From Candidatus Gastranaerophilales bacterium (GTDB lineage: Bacteria; Cyanobacteriota; Vampirovibrionia; Gastranaerophilales; Gastranaerophilaceae): a stretch of DNA of 53,725 bases. A program made the position numbers and the translations under genes. Below are positions 8,104-15,928 of this stretch, piece after piece (position 1 is the stretch's first letter; each line of letters begins with the position of its first letter). Under the pieces are notes generated by a model, which was given only the letters and a program-made list of their open reading frames with translations, ran no database searches and was not told the origin of the DNA. The DNA lies in NCBI GenBank assembly GCA_944324245.1, contig CALUVO010000089.1:1-53725 (forward strand). The letters are read 5' to 3'.

Positions 8104-9492
8104 ATGAATATAATGCCTGTTTTATTGAATTTTAAAATTCCTGCAATAAGCTTTAAGAAAAATAATGAAAAATATTCTTCTTACGGTATTTCTGTAATGA
8201 ACAAGGAACCGGCACAAGATATTTTTGTAAAACAAAAAAGTAAAGCCATTCCTTCATTTGGGGGTATCATAAAAACTTCCTCTGATTTTAGAAATCTTGC
8301 TGCAAAAAGAACTATTCATTGTGTATATTGCAATCGACCTCTTTTAAGCAACAAAGTTTTAGACAAACTAAAAGCCAGCGGTGTTTTTTCAAAAAATATA
8401 AGAGATGTTGTTCTGGAAATGTTTCATTACCTTGATTACATGCATCCTACAGAGAAAAATGTTCTAAAAAAAATAACTATTATGGCTTTTGATTATCCTA
8501 AAATCAGATTATCCGAAGCCATAAAAAAACTATATCCCGAAGCAAATAAAGAATTATTGAATGAGCAGATGCCTATTTTAAAAGAGCTCTCTTCCATTTC
8601 TGATAAACTTCCATATGGATATAAAACAAAGTTTAAAAAGCTGTTGAAAATTTCAAAATATAGATTGTTAGAAAAAGAATATATTCCAGAAGAATTCAGC
8701 GGTAAAGAATTTTCATACAAAATCAAACGTATTGAAGAAACAATAAAAGATAAAATTCTCGCACAGAAAATAATGAAACTAACAGAACCGCTCACTCATC
8801 CTATCTTCAAAAAACCATCTCTGCCTCTAAACAGCAGGTTTACAAATAGAATTCTCAATCTTACTCAAACAAGAGATATTGATAAGTCTAAGATTACCAA
8901 AGCTGATTTGCAGCTGATACTTATTTCACAAATTAAAAAGTATGCAGAAATATTGAACAGAAAAGATATAATAAATTACTGCGAAACAGCAGTAAAAACA
9001 ATAGAACAAAAACCCGTAAAAATAAAATTCAGCAACAAAGCATTCAAATATGATATAAACGAAATACTGGAAGGAATGCCCAATGCAGAATTGAGAAAAG
9101 AAATAGATAACATAATAAGTAAACTGCCAACTTCAAGAACAAGTGTGAATGCTTTTATTACAAAACATGAAATGGCTGCGTCAGATGCAATAGGATATGA
9201 TATCCTCAGACCATCTCTTGCCACAATAGAGCATATGAAAGCAAAATCAAAAGGCGGCCCTAATGAACTATACAATTACGCTTTAGCCTGTGAAAGAGAT
9301 AATAATATGCGCTCAAACGGAAGTATGGCAGAATTTATTGAACAATTTCCTATGCAGAACCAGAAAAATTATTTTAAAGAAATTTTTGAAGAAGTAAAAA
9401 AAGGGAATATTACACGCGCAGATGCATTAGGTATGGTAAATACATTTATTGAACAAAGCGGCAGACGTATAGACATAAATTTTAAAATCTAA
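8104..9492 (+). CDS. Protein with split HNH-type nuclease motif and N-terminal SFGG/SFKK tag
   Basis: The 462-residue protein begins with two short motifs, IPAISFKK and AIPSFGG, like the SFK-type tags of two other small proteins in this window. A Cys pair (CVYCNRPL, about residue 74) is followed by a long helical Lys-rich region. Near residue 375-400 comes the HNH-like segment ATIEHMKAKSKGGPNELYN followed by YALACERDNNMRSN. This mirrors HNH proteins of the CxxC, EHxxxxSKGGxN, NxxxxCxxxN layout. A nuclease role is inferred. The last Cys pair is reduced to one Cys. There is no clear ribosome site and no partner gene. It sits between the large composite repeat and a convergent gene it overlaps by 4 bases. 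Confidence 0.6.
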   Translation: MNIMPVLLNFKIPAISFKKNNEKYSSYGISVMNKEPAQDIFVKQKSKAIPSFGGIIKTSSDFRNLAAKRTIHCVYCNRPLLSNKVLDKLKASGVFSKNIRDVVLEMFHYLDYMHPTEKNVLKKITIMAFDYPKIRLSEAIKKLYPEANKELLNEQMPILKELSSISDKLPYGYKTKFKKLLKISKYRLLEKEYIPEEFSGKEFSYKIKRIEETIKDKILAQKIMKLTEPLTHPIFKKPSLPLNSRFTNRILNLTQTRDIDKSKITKADLQLILISQIKKYAEILNRKDIINYCETAVKTIEQKPVKIKFSNKAFKYDINEILEGMPNAELRKEIDNIISKLPTSRTSVNAFITKHEMAASDAIGYDILRPSLATIEHMKAKSKGGPNELYNYALACERDNNMRSNGSMAEFIEQFPMQNQKNYFKEIFEEVKKGNITRADALGMVNTFIEQSGRRIDINFKI

Positions 9493-10136
9493 ACTCTTTC
9501 AAAAAAAGACTTGTCTTTTTTACATATCGGACAGACATAAGTATCCGGTTCTTTTGTAATATCGCCTTCATAAATATAACCGCATATTTTGCATCTATAT
9601 GCCACAGATGCAAAAGAAGAAGTTTCCTCCTGATATGTCGGAGCAGATTTAGGACTTTTGCCTTTTTTAACCTTATGATAATAAGAATAAGTCATAGGCT
9701 CATCATGTTTTAAAATATCTCCTGCTGTCATTTTTCCTATAAAAACAGTATGCGTTTCTGTCTCAAATTCTCCTGTTAATTCGCAAATAACATAACCTAC
9801 AGAATCTTCAAGAACGTCCATACCATCAATTTTAAAAGTTTTTGTGTTCTCAAATTTATTTATATCCCTGCAGGAATTAAAGCCAAATGTTGGAATAATA
9901 GAATCATTAACATGTTCCCCCAATATAGAAACAGCAAATTTTTTAGATTTTTTTATACACCCGTTTGTATAATTATCGTGATTTATACTGATGCACAAGG
10001 TATCATATGTAATTTGCATTGCGCAATTTGCGATACAACCGACTGATTTTTTACCATCAGTAGTAGTAATTGCATAAACACCGTATGATAAAAGATTTAA
10101 AACCAGATTATTCACACTAAACTCCTGTACTAACAT
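9489..10136 (-). CDS. Flavin reductase-rubredoxin fusion (Hrb-like)
   Basis: The N-terminal about 155 residues form a flavin reductase-like split barrel that would bind FMN (LLSYGVYAITTTDG, then CANCAMQ-like and AVSILGE segments). The C-terminal about 45 residues are a rubredoxin: YRCKICGYIYEGD and then YVCPICKKDKSFF, giving the two CxxC iron ligands. This arrangement matches the high-molecular-weight rubredoxin of anaerobes, which passes electrons from NAD(P)H to flavodiiron proteins that remove oxygen or nitric oxide. I start it at the Met of MLVQEFSV because GGAAA precedes it; an in-frame Met six codons upstream is possible. No flavodiiron protein lies in the window. Its end overlaps the HNH-type gene. 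Confidence 0.85.
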   Translation of the reverse strand: MLVQEFSVNNLVLNLLSYGVYAITTTDGKKSVGCIANCAMQITYDTLCISINHDNYTNGCIKKSKKFAVSILGEHVNDSIIPTFGFNSCRDINKFENTKTFKIDGMDVLEDSVGYVICELTGEFETETHTVFIGKMTAGDILKHDEPMTYSYYHKVKKGKSPKSAPTYQEETSSFASVAYRCKICGYIYEGDITKEPDTYVCPICKKDKSFFERV

Positions 10137-10283
10137 TAATTTCCAGTATAACATATACCACAGAAAAAAATATTACCAAAATACAACAAACATATGATGA
10201 AGATAAAACGTTCAATCATTAAGATTACTATAGGGGAAGTTGTATAAAAAATACTTCTTTACTGATTAGGGGAAGAGATTAAA

Positions 10284-11555
10284 TTGCTTACAAGTGAAGA
10301 GAACGAAAATATTTCATCAGAATTTTCCAGAGATTTAAACCGCACTTATGAATGGTTTAATACTCATTTTACACATACAGTGTGTGAAACTTTTTGTGAA
10401 TTCTGGGGAAAAACTGCTGATGTTAAGCTTATAAGCATAAGTGAAAATACAAATATTCTTGCGGAAAGAGAAGAGTTTTTTGTTACACAAGTAAGGCTAA
10501 ATAAAGAATTGTCTGTTTTTATAAGATTGTCAAAACCGCTTGTAAAAAATCTGCTTGAAAATATTCTGGGACCGAACGGAAAAAATTTTAATATAGAAAA
10601 ATTGACGGATTTGGAAGCAAAAATCCTGACAGGATTTGATGATTTTTTGTACAAAAATCTTGGCCAGAATATTAAGAAAGGCAAAGATTTACCAGAGAAT
10701 AACAGAAACTATAATGAATGCAACTTAACATTTTTTTTAAGAGCAGAGCAAATGACTCTCGGAAAAATTGTTATAAAAATACCTGTTGTTGCAATAACTC
10801 CTGAATTAACATCTTTAAATGAAGAAGTATTTTCAATATCTGACTTTAAAAAGCAGAGTACTGAAATAAATCTGATTGTCGGCCATACACGTTTAAGACT
10901 TAATGAACTAAAACATCTGGAAGTCGGAGATTTAGTAGTCTTAGAACACAGTAAATCTTCAAAAATGCTTCTAAAGTATAACGACTATACAAAAGAAATA
11001 AAAGTTGCTCCAAATCCTTACATTATGATTGACGGTGACTTTGATGATAATGGACAAAACCCGAAAGGAGAAAACATGCCGGGCTCTGATATATATAATA
11101 TGTGGGACTCAATTCAAGTAGACATAAATGCCGAATTTGAAAAAGTAAAACTTACCCTCGGAGAATTAAAACAAATTTCAGAAGGGCTTGTTGTTGATAT
11201 AGGCTCAGTATATGACAACAAAATTGATTTGAAAGTGGAAAACAAAATAGTTGCCTCTGGAGAATTGGTCATTATAAATGATAGGTACGGTGTGAAAATA
11301 AACGAAATATTTACTGAAGAAAAAAATCAGGCATCACAATATGCAGAATCTACGGATACAGATAATTATGAAGATAATGAATCTGATGAAGAAGAACTGC
11401 CCGATGGAAACATGCCTAAAGTTAATGAACAACCGCACCAGAAAGCTAATAATCAAGAGACAGAAGAAGAAGAAGAAGATGATGATGATGATGATGAAAA
11501 TGAAGAAGAAGACTTTGATTATTCCGATTTTGATGTAGATGAAGAAGATATATAA
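10284..11555 (+). CDS. Flagellar motor switch protein, FliM/FliN/YscQ type, with acidic tail
   Basis: The 423-residue protein would form part of the cytoplasmic C-ring. Residues 1-180 resemble the FliM/YscQ N-terminal half. Two SpoA (surface presentation of antigens) domains follow: one from about 195 (VGHTRLRLNELKHLEVGDLV) and one from about 275 (INAEFEKVKLTLGELKQI, ending NDRYGVKINEIF). The last about 70 residues are almost all Glu/Asp. The FliM EIDALL-type CheY-binding peptide is not seen at the N-terminus. The start is TTG at 10284, chosen for its AGGGGAAGAG ribosome site. It heads the fliO-P-Q-R cluster, which supports a flagellar rather than injectisome role. Confidence 0.75.
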   Translation: MLTSEENENISSEFSRDLNRTYEWFNTHFTHTVCETFCEFWGKTADVKLISISENTNILAEREEFFVTQVRLNKELSVFIRLSKPLVKNLLENILGPNGKNFNIEKLTDLEAKILTGFDDFLYKNLGQNIKKGKDLPENNRNYNECNLTFFLRAEQMTLGKIVIKIPVVAITPELTSLNEEVFSISDFKKQSTEINLIVGHTRLRLNELKHLEVGDLVVLEHSKSSKMLLKYNDYTKEIKVAPNPYIMIDGDFDDNGQNPKGENMPGSDIYNMWDSIQVDINAEFEKVKLTLGELKQISEGLVVDIGSVYDNKIDLKVENKIVASGELVIINDRYGVKINEIFTEEKNQASQYAESTDTDNYEDNESDEEELPDGNMPKVNEQPHQKANNQETEEEEEDDDDDDENEEEDFDYSDFDVDEEDI

Positions 11556-11572
11556 ATACAGGAAATAAAATT

Positions 11573-12064
11573 ATGGGAATATACCTTATAAATTTTTTAG
11601 TTTATTCAATGGCTATGGTAGGTCTTTTGTTTGTATGCCTTATGGTATACAAAAAGACAATGACAAATAATTACAGCAAAAAAAACACTGAAGAACTAAC
11701 AGTTGAAAATGCAATGAATCTTTCTGCAAGAAAGACGCTGTATATAGTCAAAGCAGGTGATGAAAAGTTTCTCATTGCTTCTGACGCAGAAAGAACAACA
11801 TTTCTGGCGAAACTGAATGATTCTCAAAGCAGTATTTCAAACCAAATACAGGATATATCTATATCAAACGATAATCTGTTTAGTATAAATCAAAACGAAT
11901 TCAACAAATCACAAACAATAACAGAAAAGCAAGAAGAAAAAGGTGTTGATTATACCGAAGTCATGAATGCAATAAAAAATACAACACATAAACAACCTGT
12001 GATGAAAGAAATTTTAAGAAGGCTGGATCAGCAAACAGAAGCGATTCAAGCTGCAAAAGAATAA
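11573..12064 (+). CDS. fliO: FliO-like flagellar export assembly protein
   Basis: The 163-residue protein has one N-terminal membrane helix (residues 4-26) and then a small soluble domain with ARKTLYIVKAGDEKFLIASD, the typical FliO pattern of a basic-led strand pair. The rest is polar and helical. FliO helps assemble the FliP pore of the type III flagellar export gate in the inner membrane. It lies 17 bases after the switch gene and 11 bases before fliP, the expected order. Confidence 0.75.
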   Translation: MGIYLINFLVYSMAMVGLLFVCLMVYKKTMTNNYSKKNTEELTVENAMNLSARKTLYIVKAGDEKFLIASDAERTTFLAKLNDSQSSISNQIQDISISNDNLFSINQNEFNKSQTITEKQEEKGVDYTEVMNAIKNTTHKQPVMKEILRRLDQQTEAIQAAKE

Positions 12065-12075
12065 AGGATAAAATA

Positions 12076-12717
12076 ATGGAAAGTGTATTAAAAGACTTAA
12101 ATCCGGTATTACAAATGCTGCTCGTTATGACGGTATTCTCTATGCTGCCGTTTCTATTTACGTGTATGACAAGCTTTTTAAGATACACAATTGTTTTTTC
12201 TATGCTTAAACAGGCGCTCGGAACGCAGCAGGTGCCGCCTGGTATTGTTCTGATAGGTTTGTCTTTGATTCTTACAATCTACACAATGAGCCCCGTATTT
12301 TCAAAAATGTGGGAAATGGGCTCTGTTCCCTACCAGAAAAATGGTGATATAGTAGCAGCTTTAACAGAAGGTTCAAAGCCGCTTAAAGAATTTATGATGA
12401 AACAAACACGGCAGTCTGATATGACATTTTTTATACAACTGTCAGGTGCCCCAAAACCAAAAACTCCTGATGATATTACAATATGGCAGGTAGCACCCGC
12501 TTATATCATTAGTGAACTAAAAACTGCTTTTGAAATAGGTTTTGTAATATATGTACCGTTTATAGTTTTAGATTTGATTGTTGCAAACGTACTTCTGGCA
12601 CTCGGTATGTTTATGCTGTCGCCTACGATTATTTCACTGCCGTTTAAACTGCTGATATTTATTGCTGTAGACGGCTGGAGTATGATTGTCCACGGTCTTG
12701 CAACAAGTTTTAATTAA
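12076..12717 (+). CDS. fliP: Flagellar export gate protein FliP
   Basis: It is one of the three proteins (FliP, FliQ, FliR) that build the export gate of the flagellar type III system. Family signatures are clear: TSFLRYTIVFSMLKQALGTQ, VPPGIVLIGLSLILTIYTMSPVF, then SELKTAFEIGF, VDLIV-type helix and a closing LPFKLLIF-type helix. At 213 residues it lacks the cleavable signal peptide carried by enterobacterial FliP and begins just before the first conserved helix. It is preceded by AAGGATAA ribosome-site sequence and followed by fliQ after 15 bases. Confidence 0.95.
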   Translation: MESVLKDLNPVLQMLLVMTVFSMLPFLFTCMTSFLRYTIVFSMLKQALGTQQVPPGIVLIGLSLILTIYTMSPVFSKMWEMGSVPYQKNGDIVAALTEGSKPLKEFMMKQTRQSDMTFFIQLSGAPKPKTPDDITIWQVAPAYIISELKTAFEIGFVIYVPFIVLDLIVANVLLALGMFMLSPTIISLPFKLLIFIAVDGWSMIVHGLATSFN

Positions 12718-12732
12718 TAAAGGAACAATTAT

Positions 12733-13227
12733 ATGGAAATATTAATGGAATATATGGGCAAAGGCCTTATAACAATGCTTATGATATCAATGCCTTGTGT
12801 ACTTGTCGCAGCAGGCGTCGGCCTTGTTGTTGGTATTTTGCAGGCTGTTACACAGGTACAGGAACAAACAATTGCCGCAGCTCCAAAAATTCTTGCAGTA
12901 TTTCTTGTACTTATGATTATGGGTATGGGATATATTAAACTTTTGACAAACTTGCTCGGTGAAGGCTTTCAGCTGGCATTTAACCAGATACCTGCCGCAG
13001 ACAGCTTTGTTCTGTCATCGAATTATCATAAATACACACGTCCGTTTGATGCAGAGTTTAAACAGAGTGCCGGCAGATTTGATAAGCAGGAAATAGGGGA
13101 TATAATGAGAAACCCTGGGAAAATTCCTTTTATAGATTACAACTCAAAAACAAAGCATTATCCCTCTGACAGGATGCCAAATCCCACGCCTAACCTGATT
13201 GAGCGCAATGCAATTATGAACAGATAA
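12733..13227 (+). CDS. fliQ: Flagellar export gate protein FliQ with long C-terminal extension
   Basis: Residues 1-85 are a standard FliQ: two membrane helices with GLVVGILQAVTQVQEQTIAA and PKILAVFLVLMIMG, which spiral around the FliP/R gate. FliQ is normally about 90 residues, whereas this protein has 164. The additional about 75 residues are polar and rich in Asn, Pro, Lys and Arg with no membrane helix. They would probably face the cytoplasm or periplasm. The frame is clean with no sign of a fusion to a following gene. Function of the tail is unknown. Confidence 0.9.
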   Translation: MEILMEYMGKGLITMLMISMPCVLVAAGVGLVVGILQAVTQVQEQTIAAAPKILAVFLVLMIMGMGYIKLLTNLLGEGFQLAFNQIPAADSFVLSSNYHKYTRPFDAEFKQSAGRFDKQEIGDIMRNPGKIPFIDYNSKTKHYPSDRMPNPTPNLIERNAIMNR

Positions 13228-13245
13228 CAGTAAAAGGATTTAAAT

Positions 13246-13611
13246 ATGAAAAAATTTTTTTTAACAATCACCATAATTATTTTTTCAATATTTATTTATA
13301 GCTGTCAGAAACCAGCTTTTTGTCAAAATGTCGACAGAATTGTTAATCTGCATACAGACGGTGCGTATATACTTGAAATGAACGAAAGACCTATAGGACT
13401 AAAAGTTTCCAATGAAAAAGTCATCAGAGCAGAAGTCGTAACAGACCTTTATACAACGGAATCTCAAATTGTAATAAAAAGTTTTGAAGAAGGGATTTCA
13501 TACATAACTTTTAAAACAAAATCAAAACCTCATTCAATAAAAGTTCTTGTCGATAACAATTCACCTTCAGATAAGGATTTAACAGAAATTGATAAAGTAA
13601 AGGAACCGTAA
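13246..13611 (+). CDS. Exported protein resembling the secretin N-terminal (pilus N) domain
   Basis: The 121-residue product has an N-terminal signal segment (residues 1-22) ending in YSCQKP, a weak lipobox, with a signal peptidase I-type AFCQ just after. The mature part (DGAYILEMNERPIGLKVSNE, then IRAEVV and a YITFKTKSKPHSIKVLV ending) reads like the small beta domain that begins CpaC/secretin proteins (T2SS-T3SS pilus N domain). Here it stands alone, between fliQ and fliR with 18 and 5 base gaps, so it is almost certainly co-transcribed with flagellar export genes. I infer a periplasmic role near the basal body or outer-membrane ring; this is not established. Confidence 0.6.
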   Translation: MKKFFLTITIIIFSIFIYSCQKPAFCQNVDRIVNLHTDGAYILEMNERPIGLKVSNEKVIRAEVVTDLYTTESQIVIKSFEEGISYITFKTKSKPHSIKVLVDNNSPSDKDLTEIDKVKEP

Positions 13612-13616
13612 AATAA

Positions 13617-14399
13617 GTGATAGACGCAGTATTAGAATCTTTTCCTAAATATTTTCCGGAGGTTAATGCGGCACTCGGCAGCGGTATATTAATTTTTGCA
13701 CGTATTATCGGCTTTGTCAGATTTGCACCTGTATTAAACAGAAAAGAAATGCCGGGAGTAATAAAGCTTTCGTTTTCACTTATTTTAACTATAATTTTGA
13801 TGATGACAATAAAACCTGAACCGGTTCCACAAGGGACCTCATTGCTTCTTGGAATAATATTAAATACCGTAGGAGGTATGATAATAGGATTTATTGCAAA
13901 CTGTATAGTGCAGGCAATTTCTGCGGCCGGCGATATGATAAATATGCAAATGGGGCTTTCATCAGCTATGGTTTTAGACCCTACACTCGGTGCTCAGGTT
14001 TCTATTCTCGGTAATTTCTTCGGACTTCTGGCAGTTATTCTATTTATACATGTAGGCGGAGTATACTGGCTTATTAATGCACTTTACAGAAGTTTTGAAA
14101 TATTTCCCATGTATGCCCATATTATACCTCTTGATAAAATGATAAATAAAGAATATTTAATCACGCTCACATCAAATGTATTGTATGTGGGCTTGCAAAT
14201 AGCATCACCTGTTCTGCTTGCTACACTCGGACAGGATTTGATACTCGGTATAATTTCCAAAACAGCACCGCAGGTAAACGTATTTCAACTGAGCTTTCTG
14301 TTTAAACCTGTTTTAGGTGCAGCAATACTGTTGTGGATTATGCCGGTTATCGTAAATGTAATAAATGACTATTTTATTTCTTTTGCAAAAATATTTTAA
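13617..14399 (+). CDS. fliR: Flagellar export gate protein FliR
   Basis: This inner-membrane gate component has about six hydrophobic helices over 260 residues. Family cues are the opening FARIIGFVRFAPVLNRKEMPG, then VGGMIIGFIANCIVQAIS with AAGDMINMQMGLS, and the closing helices with QDLILGI. The start is GTG at 13617 with AGGAA upstream. It ends the visible flagellar set: flhA and flhB, often next, are not in the window. Confidence 0.9.
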   Translation: MIDAVLESFPKYFPEVNAALGSGILIFARIIGFVRFAPVLNRKEMPGVIKLSFSLILTIILMMTIKPEPVPQGTSLLLGIILNTVGGMIIGFIANCIVQAISAAGDMINMQMGLSSAMVLDPTLGAQVSILGNFFGLLAVILFIHVGGVYWLINALYRSFEIFPMYAHIIPLDKMINKEYLITLTSNVLYVGLQIASPVLLATLGQDLILGIISKTAPQVNVFQLSFLFKPVLGAAILLWIMPVIVNVINDYFISFAKIF

Positions 14400-14487
14400 A
14401 TATATATTAGATTTAATGTATTATTTTAAGGCAAATCTCATATCAATTATGGATTTAAAAGCCAAAAAGCGGGTTTAAAATTTAGAT

Positions 14488-15444
14488 ATGAAGTTGAGAA
14501 AGATTATAACAGTTTTTATATTATGCGTTTTATTGCTGTGCCAAACTCCTCCTGCAATATCAGAGGATTTACCGGATTTGCCGGTATTGCCGGATTTTGA
14601 TACTGTCTTGCCGCCAGATGGGATAGATGCATTTTCACCTTCTTCTACACCGGCACAGGTTGCACCTGAGAAAACTACAAACCCGCCTGAGGTTTCTTCA
14701 CAAACGCAGACCTCTTCTGCTGCCAATAAGTCTCAAACAGTAAGCAAACCACCGTCAACAGTTATAACCCGGCCTCCAATAGAGAACAAAAAGCCAGTTA
14801 CAACAAAAAAGACGGAAGTACAAAAGACTGCCAAAACGTCAAAATCAACAAAGACAGCAAATTCTATTGTTATTCCAAAGGGCAAAAAGTTCAAAGTCAG
14901 ATTGCAGCAGACAATTTCCGATAAAACAGCTGAAGGTACAAGAATAAGCTTTGTCAGTACTTATCCTGAAACTTCGACTTATGTAACTATTCCCGCCGGT
15001 ACGGTTTTCAGAGGAAGGGTATCAGATTCGCATCCTCCTTATATTACAGGCAACGGCGGGTTAATTGTCATAAATGTAGACCAGATAGTTTATAAAGGCA
15101 AAGCTTATGATATAGATGCCAAAATAAGCATTGCAAACGGAAAACATATCTTTTTTAACAATATAAAAGGAAAAAGAATGTATTTTCAAAGTATACCGAA
15201 AGCAATGAAACCCGGAACAAAATTCTTTAAAAAGATGTGGCGCGTCACCTGCAATCTTGCAAAAAATGAAAGCGGAGTCGAAATTATACTGACCCCGTTC
15301 TCACTTTTGACAGGTACTGTTGTATATGCGCTAAATTTAGTAACATCGCCTGTTCTTGCAATCTTTTATAAAGGAAAATCAATCACCATTCCGTCAGGTT
15401 CACCTTTTACCATACAGCTTAGAGAGGATGCTGTTTTATTCTAA
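14488..15444 (+). CDS. Exported proline/threonine-rich protein with TrbI-like C-terminal domain
   Basis: The 318-residue protein has a signal peptide (MKLRKIITVFILCVLLLC, cleavage near ISEDL). A low-complexity linker of Pro, Thr, Ser and Lys covers residues 28-120. The C-terminal domain starts with IPKGKKFKVRLQQTISDK and has VTIPAGTVFRGRV. That pattern is of the beta domain in TrbI/VirB10-like proteins, so a cell-envelope role is inferred. A hydrophobic segment near residues 275-295 may be a membrane anchor. It lies 89 bases after fliR; co-transcription is possible but unproven. I do not recognise the gene. Confidence 0.55.
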   Translation: MKLRKIITVFILCVLLLCQTPPAISEDLPDLPVLPDFDTVLPPDGIDAFSPSSTPAQVAPEKTTNPPEVSSQTQTSSAANKSQTVSKPPSTVITRPPIENKKPVTTKKTEVQKTAKTSKSTKTANSIVIPKGKKFKVRLQQTISDKTAEGTRISFVSTYPETSTYVTIPAGTVFRGRVSDSHPPYITGNGGLIVINVDQIVYKGKAYDIDAKISIANGKHIFFNNIKGKRMYFQSIPKAMKPGTKFFKKMWRVTCNLAKNESGVEIILTPFSLLTGTVVYALNLVTSPVLAIFYKGKSITIPSGSPFTIQLREDAVLF

Positions 15445-15450
15445 ACAGCC

Positions 15451-15759
15451 CTAATTAATTACACAGCTATTCAAATATTCAATGGTATTGATTTTATTTT
15501 CATAAAGATATTTTAGAAAATCCAAATGTTCACGGCTTAAAGATGAAAATACTATACTTATTTCAAAACCGTCCGAACAAAACGGTTCATAATCGTATAT
15601 AACATAGCTGTTATATTTGCTTTTCCACTCTTTTCTCTCTATTTTACAGTTATTTTCCAGTGCTGTATCTTCCAGCCATGGCAGTATATCTTTACTTACA
15701 TTATTAAATTCAAGCTGATGTCTTTGATTTATACCGTCTATATATCTTTCGGTAAGCAT
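15451..15759 (-). CDS. Hypothetical small cytoplasmic protein
   Basis: The 102-residue protein has no signal peptide, membrane helix or known motif. It is acidic with alternating aromatic residues (YDYEPFCSDGFEISIVFSS) suggesting a small alpha/beta fold. It converges on the exported protein gene with a 6-base gap. Good codon structure and an AGGAG ribosome site (AAAGGAGTTTTTATG) support a real gene. Confidence 0.6.
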   Translation of the reverse strand: MLTERYIDGINQRHQLEFNNVSKDILPWLEDTALENNCKIERKEWKSKYNSYVIYDYEPFCSDGFEISIVFSSLSREHLDFLKYLYENKINTIEYLNSCVIN

Positions 15760-15888
15760 AAAAACTCCTTTCTAAGATATCCATTGTTAGTTTAAAATCC
15801 TTTTGCAAAATAAAAAATAGACCAATGTATAATTATTAGTCGTAATAAAGTACAATCTTTTTTGTAACTAAAAAAATAAATGCAGAAT

Positions 15889-15902
15889 TTGTGATATCAT
15901 AA
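15889..15902. promoter_or_regulatory. Near-palindrome in the metX promoter region
   Basis: TTGTGATATCATAA is symmetric except for one base pair. It overlaps a -10-like TATCAT and lies 27 bases before the metX start. A repressor could bind here, but none is identified. A methionine-linked control is only a guess from position. Confidence 0.3.
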
Positions 15903-15928
15903 CTCTGTAGACCGAAAGGGATTTTATT

